A DNA stretch of 64,000 bases from Craspedostauros australis (taxonomy: Eukaryota > Bacillariophyta > Bacillariophyceae > Mastogloiales > Achnanthaceae), in assembly GCA_026770025.1 (NCBI GenBank), contig JAMXDE010000019.1, positions 124,001 through 188,000 on the forward strand. The letters are read 5' to 3'. Both the position numbers and the translations under genes were made by a program. The notes under the pieces are model-generated. The model ran no database searches. It saw only the letters and a program-made list of their open reading frames with translations, and had not been told where the DNA came from. Positions 22,471 to 34,816 of this stretch are shown in pieces; the first letter of the stretch is position 1, and each line of letters starts with the position of its first letter.

Positions 22471-25140
22471 ATGGCAGCAGCACTAGACTACCGCGGCTAC
22501 CCAACGTCCGACTCCGAGAACTCGGAGAGCGGCGACATGCTGCTCAGCTGCTTCAGCGACTCGCGGCCCATGCCTCAGGTGGCCAACGGCGGTGTGGGCG
22601 CCATGGCGGGCGGCCTGGATTACAACGGCAACAGCTACAACGCCAGGGCCTGCTTCGCTTGGAACACGGGCGGGTCCAAGCGTTCCAGGAAGAACAGTCT
22701 GGATGGCCTTGAGGGAGACAGCAATCTCTTTGGCTCTAATCGTTCCCAATCCACCTCCCATGGCAATAGCAATGGCAACAATAGCAATGGCGGAGGCTCA
22801 TGGGGCTCGTCTTGGAATCCGTTTGCGCAGCCTCAGCAGCGGCAGTCGGCGCCGTTCAACCAGACGTCGTCCGCCAACGGATCGTCCCACCTGGGTCAGT
22901 CCTTCACCAACGGAGGCACCAATGGAGACAGCAATGGAGACAGCAATGGAGGAGAGAACAAAGACCAGGAAGAAGAAGACGACAACGGAGAGTACGTCAG
23001 CAAGATCTCCAGACCTCCGACGTCCAACAACGTCAAGAACTACACCAGCTCGCTGGCCGACGCGCTCAAGTCCCTCTCCATCCAGGAGCGCGAGGAGGCC
23101 TACGAGGAACTGCACGGCGTCCCGCGAACCCACCAGGAATCGTCGGACTCTCCGGAGAACATCCACAGCAAGCTCGAGGAGTTCGAGCTCTACATCCAGA
23201 CCAAGATCAGGAACAAGGACAAGACCGCCTACCTCACGGCGATGCAGCAGGACCCGGCCTACGTCCAGAGCACGGACTTCCGCCTCAAGTTCCTCTACGC
23301 CGAGGACTTCTGCGTCGAAGATGCCGCCAAGAAGTACGTGCGCCACTTCCAGTCCAAGCTCACCTTCTTCGGGGAGCACCTCCTCACCAAGGAGATCACC
23401 TTCGCTCGCCTCGATCCCATAGAGCGGGAGACCATGTCCAAGTGCGCCAGCTCGCAGGTCCTGCCCTACCGCGATACCTCCGATCGTCCCATCACCTTCA
23501 CGTGGGAGAGGTACCATCGACTCTTCTACAAGACGGACAACCCGCCCGTATTCATGGTCAGTCCTATTCACGCCTTTCCTTCTTTGCCGTTGCCTCTTTG
23601 TTTCAATTGCATTTGATTGTTTTGGACTGGACTGCATATGATTGTATTGGATGTATTGGATGTATTGGGTTGGATGTGTCACTCCGCACTGCTCGACTCT
23701 ACTATTCATTCATATGCGGACGCAGATACAGATGCAAACGTACTGTACGGACCATGCGAATGGGGCAACTTCAGCAACAGCCCATTGTGGATCACAGCGA
23801 TGTACGCACCATCTCACGTTCCATTTGCATCGCACTTGCATTGCATTCTGTGTTTCCGTTCTATTCCAATACTTGGTACAATACCTGTATCCGCCTTTTT
23901 TTTTCCACATGGCGTTGACCTCAACGACAACAGGCCAGGATGTTCTGGTACTTCATGATGGCGCTGACAGAGGACGAGGTGGCCTACCGCAAGGGCATCG
24001 TCCATGTCGCCTACGCATTGGATGTAGTCATCAGAAACGAGGAAGTCGACCGTCGCGTGTGGTGGAACACCTCCATCGTCGCCAACTCCGTCCCGGTCCG
24101 GGTGGGGGGCATCCACTACTGCTTCAACAAGAGCGTCTTCAGTCCCATCCTCTCCCTCATCACCATGGGATTCCCAAAGAAGATACAGTCCAGAATTCGG
24201 GTGCACACTGGTAAGTGCGGTGCCATTCATGTATCTCCCTTTCCAACATGGTATTGCTACTACGTTGATACCTGCCTTTTGCGTGCGGGACGCTCACCAT
24301 TCTTCGTCCGTTCCTCCCTCATCTTTGTCTAACACAATCGTTTCATACGTCCACCCATACACATCCACACACACACACACACACATCCATCGACTCATCC
24401 ATCCATCAGGCACACACCAAGAAGTCCAGTACTCGCTGATGTCGTACGGCCTTCCTGTGGACTGCTTCCCCATCACGTCCAGCTACGAGTGGAAGAAGGC
24501 TTACGCAACCAAATGGTTCGACTTTAGAAACAAGAAGGAACAGTACCCGGAGCGGTACAAGGACTCCGTCTACTTGCCATCCAGGTCGGATATCCTTCTC
24601 GGACGTGGCAAACCACGCCAGCTGCACCCCGGCAATCAGCAGTTCCACGACTTCGTCGTCAAGTTCTACGAGGAGTACAACACAGCCAAGCGAAAGGTCA
24701 AGACGGAGATAGCGCAGAAGATCGTCGACGAGATCAAGGCATTCGAATCGACCAAGGTCTACACCAAGGACGAGAACGATATCTGGATCCTGGCCAACGA
24801 CGACCAGCTGCGGGACAAGGTCTGTCATAGCCTCCGGCGCAATCGACGGCTGGAGAAGAAGCTATGTCAGTCGTCCACCAAGAAACAGAGCCAGCAGGAG
24901 CAGCAGACCACAATGGATGTCGACTCCCCCGTTTCCACCTTGCCCGACATCCACATCAGCGACAGCTTCAACGAAGACACGAAGACCCCCCACGAAGAAG
25001 TCATTCTGGATGAAGACCTCGATGATGGACTGCTGAGCCCGATGGAAGACTACACCGTCGTATCCACCTCGTCGAGCAGCCAACTTGTCAATCAGCATTC
25101 GGCCAACAAGCGACTGAAGATGCTGACCAGCGCCGTGTGA
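22471..25140 (+). CDS. CRAL-TRIO-like lipid-binding / DUF6824 fusion protein, three exons
   Basis: Exons 22471-23556, 23934-24210 and 24410-25140, 697 residues. Donors are ATG|GTCAGT and CTG|GTAAGT; acceptors are ACAACAG|GCC and CCATCAG|GCA. The second junction is phase 1 and both keep the frame. The first 200 residues are Ser/Asn/Gly-rich and disordered. Residues about 235-350 are helical and carry a CRAL-TRIO-N-like pattern (FRLKFLYAEDFCVEDAAKKY). Residues about 360-480 read like the Sec14 lobe: VRVGGIHYCFNK, FPKKIQSRIRVH, then a short GLPVDCFP stretch. At residue 515 DILLGRGKP opens a DUF6824 domain (to about 600), common in diatom proteins, often predicted to be nuclear. The tail is acidic and Ser-rich. 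I infer a lipid-binding sensor linked to a regulatory domain; the ligand is unknown. The ATG at 22471 is the first in frame. Confidence 0.88.
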
Positions 25141-26419
25141 GCGAAAGCACAATATACTCTATGCGGGCGTGTCGTGCTGACCCGTACGAGTATGTTGTAT
25201 CCGTGCATACCACAGGTACCAACCCCAGTGTATGTACTACTATCATACTGCATGGTTGTATGTAATACTGCGCTTAGTAGGCAGCACAGTGCAGTGCAGT
25301 GCAGTGTATTGGGAGAAGTTAGTCGCACTCGATGAACAACATGCAAGCGGGCAGTAGGGAAAGAAGAAGCAAGGGAGCGCGCGAACGCCTCGCGAATGTC
25401 AGTGAGTGAGTGAGTGAGTGATCAAGTCAGAACTGGTCAAGGCGAGCAGATGAGCACGCGTACGGGAAATAGAAGCACCTGTTCAAGTCCGCACCACAAT
25501 GACACACATACTAATGCAGATGCCCGTTACTTGAATAGAATCACATTCTGTGCAAACGCTTGGCATGAGCATCGCCCTCTCTTGCGGCGGTTCTGTATTG
25601 TAGCTGAGCAGTCCACTCCACTCATGCGCATGGCTCGTACTCTCCTCATGTCTCTCAATGTCGTGTGAGACTTCGTCGAGCGCACAATTGCGACATCGCA
25701 ATCCATCCTTGTGGAAGACAGGGAGAGGGAGACGCAGAGAGTCCGTGGCCAGATCCGGCTCCTCTATTCGCACCCCAGGATGCGAGTACCAGTACGAGCA
25801 CTCCTCCGTACGGGCTGTTATGGAGCAGCCACTCGTGGCTGGGTGCTATGATGCGATACCCGCTGGCTTGTGTCTTGGATTCCCTCCAAGCTTGCACATC
25901 CCTCCCTGTTGGACAACGGCGCAATACCCTACCATGCCATACGCATATTACAGAAAGGAACGGGGCTGGTGGCAAGGATTCATTCGCACGAAAGTACACA
26001 ATCAAGCGCATCGCACGAGCGACGCCTAATGATCAAGCTCCACAGCAAGAAGGGGTAGTGATGACTACGCTGGCTCATGTACGTGCATACTACTATGGGT
26101 TCTATTTGTGTTGGAATACTCGTGCGACTATGAATGATACTCTCTGCGGACTGACCAGACGTGTGTCGATTGATTGAGTCGAAGTTGATGGAGAGCGTGT
26201 AGGTACAACGTGGTTGGATTTATGCGTTATGGCAATACATGTAACTGTAGAGTTATGGAATGAACAATAAGCGTTTGGGCTTGGGACGTCCAAACCGAGG
26301 AGGCTGAGTCTGTGATCTTTCCTGCTTCGTGCTTGCTGTTTCGTGCTTCGTGCTTGTTTGTATGAGATGATATGGTACAGTGTGCGGGAGGCTAACATGC
26401 CCGCGCCGGATGGATCTGC
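25141..26419. other. Intergenic region, no gene seen
   Basis: About 1.3 kb between convergent genes. A GTGA tetranucleotide repeat lies near 25400-25420. Both strands carry only short frames with no recognisable domain. Confidence 0.5.
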
Positions 26420-27091
26420 TTATGCGCAGCCGGCAAAGTCAGGCGCAGCGAGATCGAGCTGTGGGAAGTCGCTGAGACCGTGCGACGACAGCGATGTGAG
26501 CGACAGTCGGCGTGGCAAACGTGGGAGAGGTGCGATCTGGTGTTGCTCCTGTGGTGCTTCTGGTGCATCGTAAGCGGCATCCTCCATGGCACGGGTGACG
26601 TCCTTCATGGACAGTCTGCGTCGGAGGCCTCCCGTTGGCCGCAGCAGCGGCTGTTGCAGTGGCTGCATGGATGGTCGCTGGCGTGACTGTTGGCTCTGCA
26701 TGGTGGGAAGTGCCATGGTGGTTGGCAATGCAATGCGGCTTGTGATGGTGCGTGGACGGATCGACAGCAGCGGACCTCTGGGTCTCAGAGAGAAGGCAGG
26801 AACGTTGGCCCGTGGGTTGGACCAGTCCATGCGGCTGACGCGCTTGCTGGGGGCATCGCTGAACATGTCGGCAGAGAGCTTGAGGGAGTCCGGGAAGGCT
26901 GCGATGCTGATGGGGGACAGGTCTCCGCGGTTGTCGCTGGTGGCGAAGAGGGGTGTCGTGGTCATCATGCGGCTGGTCGGTGCCCTGGATGCCTCGTGGC
27001 GAAGGCGCTTGCGCGGTGGCGCAGAGAGGCTTGGGAGCGGCTGCAGGCTGCGCTTCGGTGTGCTGAGGAGTGTTGTTGTAACGGTGGCCAT
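26420..27091 (-). CDS. Small basic protein with RRxS motifs, unknown function
   Basis: Single exon of 223 residues on the minus strand, starting at the ATG at 27091. It is rich in Pro, Arg, Ser and Leu and has no membrane segment or signal peptide. A basic cluster near the N-terminus (PPRKRLRHE) may be a nuclear signal. Two RRLS-type sites (GGLRRRLSMKDVTRAM and PRRLSLTSLSS) match basophilic kinase consensus sites. The first leads into a short amphipathic helix. No family is recognised. The codon pattern is like the neighbouring genes, and the minus frame is clean from an ATG to a stop, which favours a real gene; the overlapping plus-strand frames in the same stretch look like its shadows. Confidence 0.6.
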   Translation of the reverse strand: MATVTTTLLSTPKRSLQPLPSLSAPPRKRLRHEASRAPTSRMMTTTPLFATSDNRGDLSPISIAAFPDSLKLSADMFSDAPSKRVSRMDWSNPRANVPAFSLRPRGPLLSIRPRTITSRIALPTTMALPTMQSQQSRQRPSMQPLQQPLLRPTGGLRRRLSMKDVTRAMEDAAYDAPEAPQEQHQIAPLPRLPRRLSLTSLSSHGLSDFPQLDLAAPDFAGCA

Positions 27092-30000
27092 CTTGATCTG
27101 CGCTTCTTGTGTTAGTGTTGTGGTGTTAGAATGTTGAAAGGTATTCTATTATATAATATGATGGCGTAGAATGGAGTAGAATAGAGTGGAGGTGAGCGGT
27201 GGATTGTGATTGATGCTTGGATGCTGATTGTTCATGAGCTGAGATTATGAGCAGAATGACATCGCCACCACCTCCCGAACACACACACAAACGCTCACCA
27301 AAAACATCCCAAACACACACAAACGCTCACCAAAACCAAGTGAAGGTGGCTGAGTTGTACTGTCACACCCATTCATTTCTGCGTGAGTGTTCCACCAGTG
27401 CCGGTGCCAGCGCCTGTTCTGCCTTCTGTGCCCGCCTCGCTCCAATTCTGACTGGACGTTGCTCTTCGCCATAATTCTTTGCGCCCTGTACGACCCACGT
27501 GTTCGTGTACTACGTGAATGCGTTCCCACGACCTCGGGCCAGCGACAGTCGTGCGTTCCTTCTCTCCAAGGAACATCTCCGCCCGTTCCTTTTGCTTCTT
27601 CGCAGCCATGGGCGGGGATGGTACGCGTTGTGGTATTTTACACAGGTCGCTCGTGCACAAATGAACCATTTCTGCGCGCCTCCTTGGCTTCCGCTTGACA
27701 CGGTCTTCATACCCCCATCATTACCACACAATGCGGCGCGGCGATGTTGGCAGTGAACGCGAACTGCTCTCTCACGCCCGTCCACACCAGTACTTATTCT
27801 ACGAGACTGGAGCGAAGAACAATGTATCCGTTCCACAAGCGAAAAGGTCCCTTCCGTGATGAACGGTTACAACAGCCATCTGATGGACATCAGTCGGGAT
27901 GTCTCCGGCACTGTTCTGTTCATGGTACCCGCCAAAACATGGAAGCCCTGCGCGGGCCGAAAAGGTCTTGGCAGTCATATTGCTAAGTGAGTGGCATTGC
28001 ACGCGCCCACAAAGCCAACCGGTCACAACCTGTTTGGCATCTCAGTCGGGTTTTCGAATTTGGAAAAGGGAACCTTTGGGCACCAGAGAACAGGGACGTC
28101 ACGCATTTGCATCCACAAAAGATGTTTCCATCTGTTGTGTGGACAGATCGGATCCACCACAGAAGAACTAATCCAAGAAGTGTGCATGGTCCACTGACAT
28201 CGTGGGGGTCTGCAGCTCGTGCGACTACAGCATCTGTGGATCGTATCCACAACACATGAGATAATTCAAGTTGGGCAGGACGCCATGATCCGGCAGAAGG
28301 AAGATGGTTCCGTTCTATCCTCGGGATTGAGGAGTAATCTACTATACTCCGGTGTGCTCTCTGGTGCAACGGCTAGCTGCACAATAATGGCGCATCTACT
28401 ACACACGCCAGCTTTTTGGATTACTCCGTGTTCTGCGTGGAGTGAGCGGTTTTGGAGCTTTCACAATTTCGCAGAGCGACCCTCTTGGTGGAGAGACTGG
28501 ATGGACAGCTTTCAAGTGCTGGCAACTGCCTTGCATGCATACAAGCTACGAGCTAGGAGCTAATACGAGTAACATAGTAATACAACACAAGAGAGAAAGA
28601 GGAAAAACAGATTGGGCGGCGATGCGGGATCTCTGCATCGCCCTGTGGCATGGTTGGCTGCTTTTCGCCGAAATTGGCCTGTCCGCGATGTCCATCCTTC
28701 TTCTTCTCACCAAAGTGCCGTGAGATGAATAGAGTATAGCAGATCGCAAGGCAGCAGGGCATGGCAGGAGGGCGCAGAGCGTCCTTGGCCTTCCAATGAC
28801 AACCGGGATTGTCGACTTTGGCCACGGTCCAGAAGCACTCCAAGAGCAGGCCAACCACCCTTCCTCCCTCCTCTCGCTTCGCTCCATACTGCTATACTCT
28901 ACTCCATACTTCATTTCTTCGCGTCTCATTTCTTCTCACGTCGCTTCCCACCACCCGCACCTTGCAGCCATCCAAAGATGGATCTTTCGCAGTGGCTCTC
29001 TCCTATGTCCTTTGGACGGATTCGGCCCCTCCATCTGCCTGCCGGACGCACTCTACGCACCATAGAGTACACAAGACGTGTGCAAAGATGTCTTCAACTT
29101 GTGGACTGGCATGGATCTTAGACGAGTTTCTTCCGCGATGGCACAGATGGCAATGACGGCGACCCAACATCGCTGCCCCCTCATCCATGCCCTCCCTCGC
29201 AACGATTTCGGTGGTGTGACCAAGAGCGTCATCGACATCGCCACCGCACCAGCATCCGCAACACCTCTGACATCTCACGAGTAAGAGCTGCGAGTAACTC
29301 GTTCAGGGAGATCAAGTCGGACATGGACCGTGCGCAGCGATTTATCACGAGGTTATGTCGTGGCAGAGGCTGGCATTGGAGGTGGAGCAGCTCGTAGTCG
29401 TATGCATCGCATCTCGTGGGTACAGTCACACTACTCGGATGCACAGATCCACGAGCTGCTCGTATAATATTATGCAATCTACTCGTATAATAGCACTGTG
29501 CTAATACGATTGCGAGGAGTGGTGTGATGGAGGAATGATGCCGAGTGATACATGGCAGTAGTGCCACGATGGCGCAGTGATACAATGGACAAAATGCCGC
29601 AATGACGAAATGGCACAATGACGCAATCCTACGATCAGACCGAACCACAAAACTCCACAGGAGACTGCCACCATCTCGCCAGAGCTACGACCTCCTATGC
29701 ACCACACACACGCACTCTCTCTCTCTCTTTTGGCTCTTGCCCCCTCTTTTGCTTCCCACATCTTTGTGGCATGACCGAGCGTCGTGTTGTCTCCTTGGCT
29801 GACGTTGTGCTGCGCTTCGCAAGGCAGAACAAGCACCATGGATGAACGCGCACCCTCTCGACGGGCAGTACCCTCTCCTGATCCTTGTTTGGCGCCATAC
29901 GAGCTACTCTGCACTCCTGTTTGGTCATGGGCTGAAAGATCCCCAGACAGTCTATCGTCTACGATAGGTCGCGCATGTCTTGGATGCATTCGGGGCAGGA

Positions 30001-31615
30001 ATTGGTACCGACGTGAACCCTGCATCGCTCCCCTCTGGAGATCTTCAATAGTCGGCCCATGACTGCAAGTGCGCCATGGGATGCGAGAGCACCGAGACAC
30101 GCACTTGCATTCGTACTCGTACTTGTGTTGCTGCTGAAGTCGGCAACGCTTTGGAGTAGTGTGCATAGTATTACAATATAATCTTACACACAATGTACGA
30201 TGGCTGACAGTTGTCGAATCTCCACGACAAGAGAGTTGCTCTGGCCTCCGAACACAGGCTACGTTCAACAAAAATGAAGGATATGCACGACTCACGTAAC
30301 TGGCACAACGGCATTTGAAACGGTCGATTGTTGATGCAAATCGTTCCATCCAATTGCGCGTGAGGACTAAAAGATTGTATTATATTCCTCTGTTCCGAAA
30401 TGATTTCCACTTATCTATTTTATCATCGGTTCGACATTGTGTCGCGGTGGCCGACTTTGGGAGCTGCGGGAGACCATTTTCCCAGTCGCCTCCCACCCTG
30501 GCCTGACGCATCCTTGTTGACCTTCGGTACCCATCGCAGTATCATCAATAGTTGATGTACCAATGTATGTAGATACCATTTAAACCATACCATAAAACAG
30601 AGGACAGCAGCTCCACATTTAGACTGCTTGTCCAGCACCATGCCTCCACGTTTCTGTCAATGAAACACTGTGCAAGAGTTGGTTCGTGTGCTTTCACTTG
30701 TTCGAGTGTTTGGAAGGTTAATTCTTGGTGTGACGTCACTCTCTGTTCGGCAAGTCCAAACCGTCCTCCAGTTCCACAGACGAAATAGAACACTGTGCAA
30801 CATGCGAAGAACGACGCAATGACAAAATCACGAAACATCGATTTTCTATTTGACATTTTATTTGTGTTCACAAGCACGCAATCGATATTTGTTTGAAAGG
30901 AAACCTGAGAACTCCCCTCGTGTTGTGGACATCGGTATCTTCGTGACCTGTCGCAGACATCATTGCGTTCCCACCAAATAAGAGTTTTGACATAACGCCA
31001 CGAACCAACCAGCCAATCATGATGGTCGGTTCATGCAATGCCATTGTTGTTGTTAACTGATGACGCCTTCGGGCTTCCGAAGGGTTTGTCCGACACGTCA
31101 CGTTGATCATGTTGTGAGTTTTCCTTCTCCATTTTTTACGTTTCGAAGCACATTTTTTGTGTTGTCGTTTTGGCTGCGTCGTGAAAACGTGATTTCTGAC
31201 TGATTGCATCATTCATCCATTTCCCGAATCGTGTAATTATCGTGATATTTTCATATTTTTTGGTTTCTACTGACAAAATGCATGGTGTTGTCCAATTGCT
31301 GTCTGAATTTGTCAGTATCGCGTGTGTTGTGTGTATGATTTCGTGCTGATGATGGATTCGTGACTACGGGGTTGTGATGTTGTTTGTTGTGTCAGCTGTT
31401 GCTGCTGTCGATGACGTCTGTCATCGTACATGTGTACAGATGCAACACCCCACACGCTTGTGTTAGCTAGCGGAAACAATTCAGTATGTCGTACAAAGAA
31501 GACTGGGATCACCGCACTCCACTGGCGGCATTCACTGGCGAACGTAGAATGATGGAATGCATCCCATGAGTAGGTCCGTGTGTCAAAAGAACAGAATCAC
31601 AGGCATCTGCTTGTT
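27092..31615. other. Gene-poor region left of the transposon nest
   Basis: About 4.5 kb with no convincing gene. The longest frame (30349-29501, minus, 282 codons) is rich in Cys, His, Arg and Ser with no ordered domain and is probably chance. A degenerate short repeat of the type ATGRCGCAAT occurs at about 29566-29630. From about 30,300 rightward the composition turns AT-rich, with T-runs at 31100-31260, which resembles old transposon-derived DNA. Confidence 0.4.
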
Positions 31616-34187
31616 TCACAGATCCGAAGCATTGTGGTTGGATGACACATCAGCGACGAGGATGAGATCTCTGCCCACCCAATCGCAGACCGCAAATGTG
31701 TGTACATCGATATGCCTGGAGTTCCTCAGCGGTTGGTTGGCGTCTGCCATCATTCTGGCCCCTTGGTTGTCCTTGTAGATAAGTATGACATGCTGTTGGC
31801 ACATGCTGATCTTGTCCAGAATGGACTGAAACCAGAGCACCATCTTGCCATTGTTGCCAGTGGCAATGAACTTGGCTTTAGAGGTATTGAGAGAAATGGT
31901 GGGTTGGACGTGGGCTTTCCACGTGACAGCAGGGCCGCCAAGAAGCAACACCATGCCTCTGGTGGATTTTCAATGCCTTGTATTGGCACCCTGATTGGCG
32001 TCCACATATACATAGAGGAAAGTCACCTGGATGGTGGCCTGGTCTGCTGGGCTGTGGTGCTTGTTGTTGGCAGGCACAAGTTGTTTCAGTGCTGCCACAT
32101 CTGCAAGCTGCGGGACAGGAGACTGTCACCAGTAGGTGATCTCAAAGTCCCTGGTGGATGCAACATACCTGAAGAGGTATTTGACGGCTTTGTAGTGTAC
32201 ACGTGCAGGGTTCATCAAGACTTGGCTCAGCTTCACCACAGGGAAGAAGATGCCAGGGTGACAGGAAACCATGGCCCAGATGAGCTTGCCAATGGCTTAG
32301 TGGTAGCTGAAGGACTTGGATTGCAGACCATGATGCTTGGCTTCCATGTTGGGTATGACTGCCTGATCTAATTGCCACACATGTCCATTGTCTGTGCGCA
32401 TGGGTAGGCATTGTGTAAACTTCAATCAATGCCAATCGTGTTGCTTGAGCGCCTTGTCGATGTATGTGGAGCAGTGCACATTCACATGTCATCAGGCCTG
32501 AGTGAGATCCAGTCTGTTGTAGTGTGCAAACAGACCGTACCAAGTGATGGGATGGTTCAGCCGAGCATCGAGCATGTCACAGAACTCCTGGTAAAAGGTC
32601 TCATCCTTGGTTGCCACCGCAAAGTTATCCACCTGCCAGGGCACTTACACATTGTGGGTGCAAAGGTTTCCAATGTGCAAACAAGGTGCTTGAGTTGTTG
32701 TGTGAACCCCATGTCCTTGAGTAGCCGATTGGCATGCAGACTCCACTGTAGCGGTGCTTCAGGATGCCCTGTAGATTCTTGAGAACAGGCACAACCATGT
32801 GTTGACCCAGAACAACGTCATGCTTGTGCTTCCACCAGCTGCAGAACTGATCATCAATTTGCATGTAGTGACGTTGTGCGCTGGCAGGCGCTTTGGCGAC
32901 TGCATTCGCGATGCCAGCTCCGTACACGAGCAGTCCTTGCACTTCAACAATGGCCACCAAGATGCGGAACTCCATGAGGTCAGGAGTAGCAGCGTATGTG
33001 TGACCAAAGATGTGCACATTGCCTCCCCAGGTGGACCCATCAGAAATAGCACAAGCCTTTTTGCGGTTGCTCTCTTGCGTCTATACAACGTAGAACCAAA
33101 CCCAGTTGAAGACCGTTGCGCCTGGTGGTGCCTCGATGAGCTCGCGGAACATGCCTTGGTGATAGCATTGCTCCATTTTCTTGAATTTGGCTTGTTGTCA
33201 CTCATCCCGGCCATCGCGCTGGAGCAGTTTGCGCCAGGTGAGCTTCGGAGCAGCCTCCACTTGACATGCAGTTGGTGAGATGTGATGGAGGATGGAGCCG
33301 ATATGCCCAAGTTGGTCAAAAATACATATGTGGAATACCGTGCTGTGTGAGGGAGTTTTGAACATCACCGAACGCAAAGACCGCGTCGCACGCATCCAGT
33401 ACAGCCTGGGTGAAATCCAGCAGCGAGCGGATGTCATGGTCGCTGATGGCCAACAAGTAGGCACCCTTGAGCCAGGATCTCCACTGCAAAATGCGCGCTG
33501 CAGCTGAACCTGGTTTGCATCATGTGAGACGCAGACGTCCTCAGAGCTCATCAGGCACAAATTCCAACCCTGCAGTTGAATCGTTTCTGGAGAGGCGGAT
33601 GCGCTGTTGGAATGCCCTTTCGTAGGGATCCCCAGTCATGCGCACGATGTAGGCACTGTCAACACTGTCAACACCGTCAACAGAGCATGCTGCTGCAGCT
33701 TCATGGAGCATGTCACTATCATGCAAAATGTAGTTGGCGCACTTGATAGAAAGGCGTATGACTGTCCGTCTTGGCTTTCTCAGCACCTGAGCCATGTATG
33801 CCATTGCCATCGTGAGGCAGTTGAAACCTGAGGTCGAACAGAAGTCATGGTCCTGGCGGACGTTCATGGGCAGAGAAGTGGGCCTCATCGAAGATCAGGT
33901 TGCCAGCGGTCTTGATACACCCCAAATCCAAGTCAATATATTTATGGAGCATGGGTGCGGCAGTATGACCCACGAAGATGCTGTTGCAGGTATGGATGTC
34001 CAGCTTCGCGGCAGGATGGCTGGGCTTGCACACAACCACTCTGGAACCAAGACTTGCGGGTGGCTCAGGTTGGGCTTTATGCCATGAGGAAGCTGGTACA
34101 GAGTGGTGTCAATGATGGAGTGCCAAAGCCTATTTTTGACATACACCGCATGTGCAAGGGCACAAGCCTGGAACTTGGGATGCAGGG
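31616..34187 (-). pseudogene. Decayed copia-type Gag-Pol relic (element D)
   Basis: Minus-strand fragments in several frames add up to the C-terminal half of a Ty1/copia polyprotein, read right to left. At about 34187-33845 the integrase end is visible (ALAHAVYVKNRLWHS, then CNSIFVGHTA). At about 33017-32625 comes part of the reverse transcriptase (AATPDLMEFRILVAIV, QIDDQFCSWW). At 31954-31616 the RNase H end shows (KAKFIATGNN, YKDNQGARMM, SRHIDVHTF). Stops and frameshifts are frequent, so it is long dead. Gag, protease and the integrase core are not on this side. The right end is cut abruptly at the LTR of element C at 34188. It differs clearly from A, B and C in sequence and belongs to another copia lineage. 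Confidence 0.65.
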
Positions 34188-34529
34188 TGTTGGCAAGTTC
34201 CGTTCACGGATACTCTTGCGACTGCTGACGATGGTGGTGGTGGTGGTGGTTACGATTCTGTTTGCTATTTCAGTATGTTGCTCCGATGCCTCTCGGAGTC
34301 TCCCAATGCTCTTGGTGTCTCCCAACTATGAGTTGGCACGCGAGATGCTCTCTCGTTGTTTCTTGCATTCTCTCTCTCTCTCTTGCATGTTGGGACTACG
34401 CGATATTCCGTACTCGATATGTACTCCGTATTCGATACGTAGTCAGTCCGCTCATCTTCTACTGACCCACTACTCTGCGTGTAGTTGCCAATATCTCGTC
34501 CAAACTCCTCCTTGCATATCCATGATCTC
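34188..34529 (-). repeat. Truncated LTR copy of element C (outer)
   Basis: This segment begins TGTTGGCAAGTTC and matches, with point differences, both the adjacent copy (34530-34796) and the 5' LTR of C (57292 onward): shared blocks include GAGTTGGCACGCGAGATGCT and CCAAACTCCTCCTTG. Read on the minus strand it has the LTR end (...GCCAACA) but lacks the TG-type start, so it is a truncated second copy next to the 3' LTR of C. It may come from an older insertion or an LTR-LTR recombination. Confidence 0.6.
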
Positions 34530-34796
34530 TGTTGGCAAGTTCTGCTCATGGGTATTCTTGTGATTGCATACAGTGTTGGTGGTGGTGGTGGTTACAATTC
34601 TGCTTGCTATTTCATTACGTTGCTATTCCGATTCTGTCTCGGAGTCTCCCGACTATGAGTCGGCACGCGAGATGCTCTCTCGCTGTTACTCATATTCTCT
34701 CTCTCTCTCTTTCTTGCGTGTTCGTACTACGCAATATTCCGTACTAGATACGTGCTCCGTTGTCAGGATGCACATACACATATTCGCATCCTGACA
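34530..34796 (-). repeat. 3' LTR of element C, internally deleted
   Basis: On the minus strand it starts TGTCAGGATGCG right after a polypurine tract and ends GCCAACA, the same ends as in elements A and B. It is 267 bp, shorter than the presumed 5' LTR of C (about 407 bp), and lacks a middle part. Its first 36 bases contain an 11-bp perfect inverted repeat (34761-34771 against 34786-34796). Confidence 0.6.
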
Positions 34797-34804
34797 CCCT
34801 TCCT
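34797..34804 (-). promoter_or_regulatory. Polypurine tract of element C
   Basis: On the minus strand AGGAAGGG lies directly before the TGTCAGG start of the 3' LTR. The same octamer, with at most one change, precedes the 3' LTRs of A and B, so it is the likely plus-strand primer site. Confidence 0.6.
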
Positions 34805-34816
34805 GTGTGCATTTGG

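Noticed and set aside
22798-23709. 303-codon minus-strand open frame opposite the CRAL-TRIO-like/DUF6824 gene
   Set aside because: Antisense of a conserved coding exon; its Glu/Val/Leu/Arg composition is the mirror of the sense codons.
29501-30349. 282-codon minus-strand frame in the gene-poor region
   Set aside because: Cys/Arg/Ser/His-rich with no ordered domain, crosses a degenerate short repeat, and competing frames overlap it on both strands.
33643-33680. Short GTCAACACT-type direct repeats as a CRISPR-like array
   Set aside because: Units are about 9 bp without spacers and lie inside decayed copia coding DNA.
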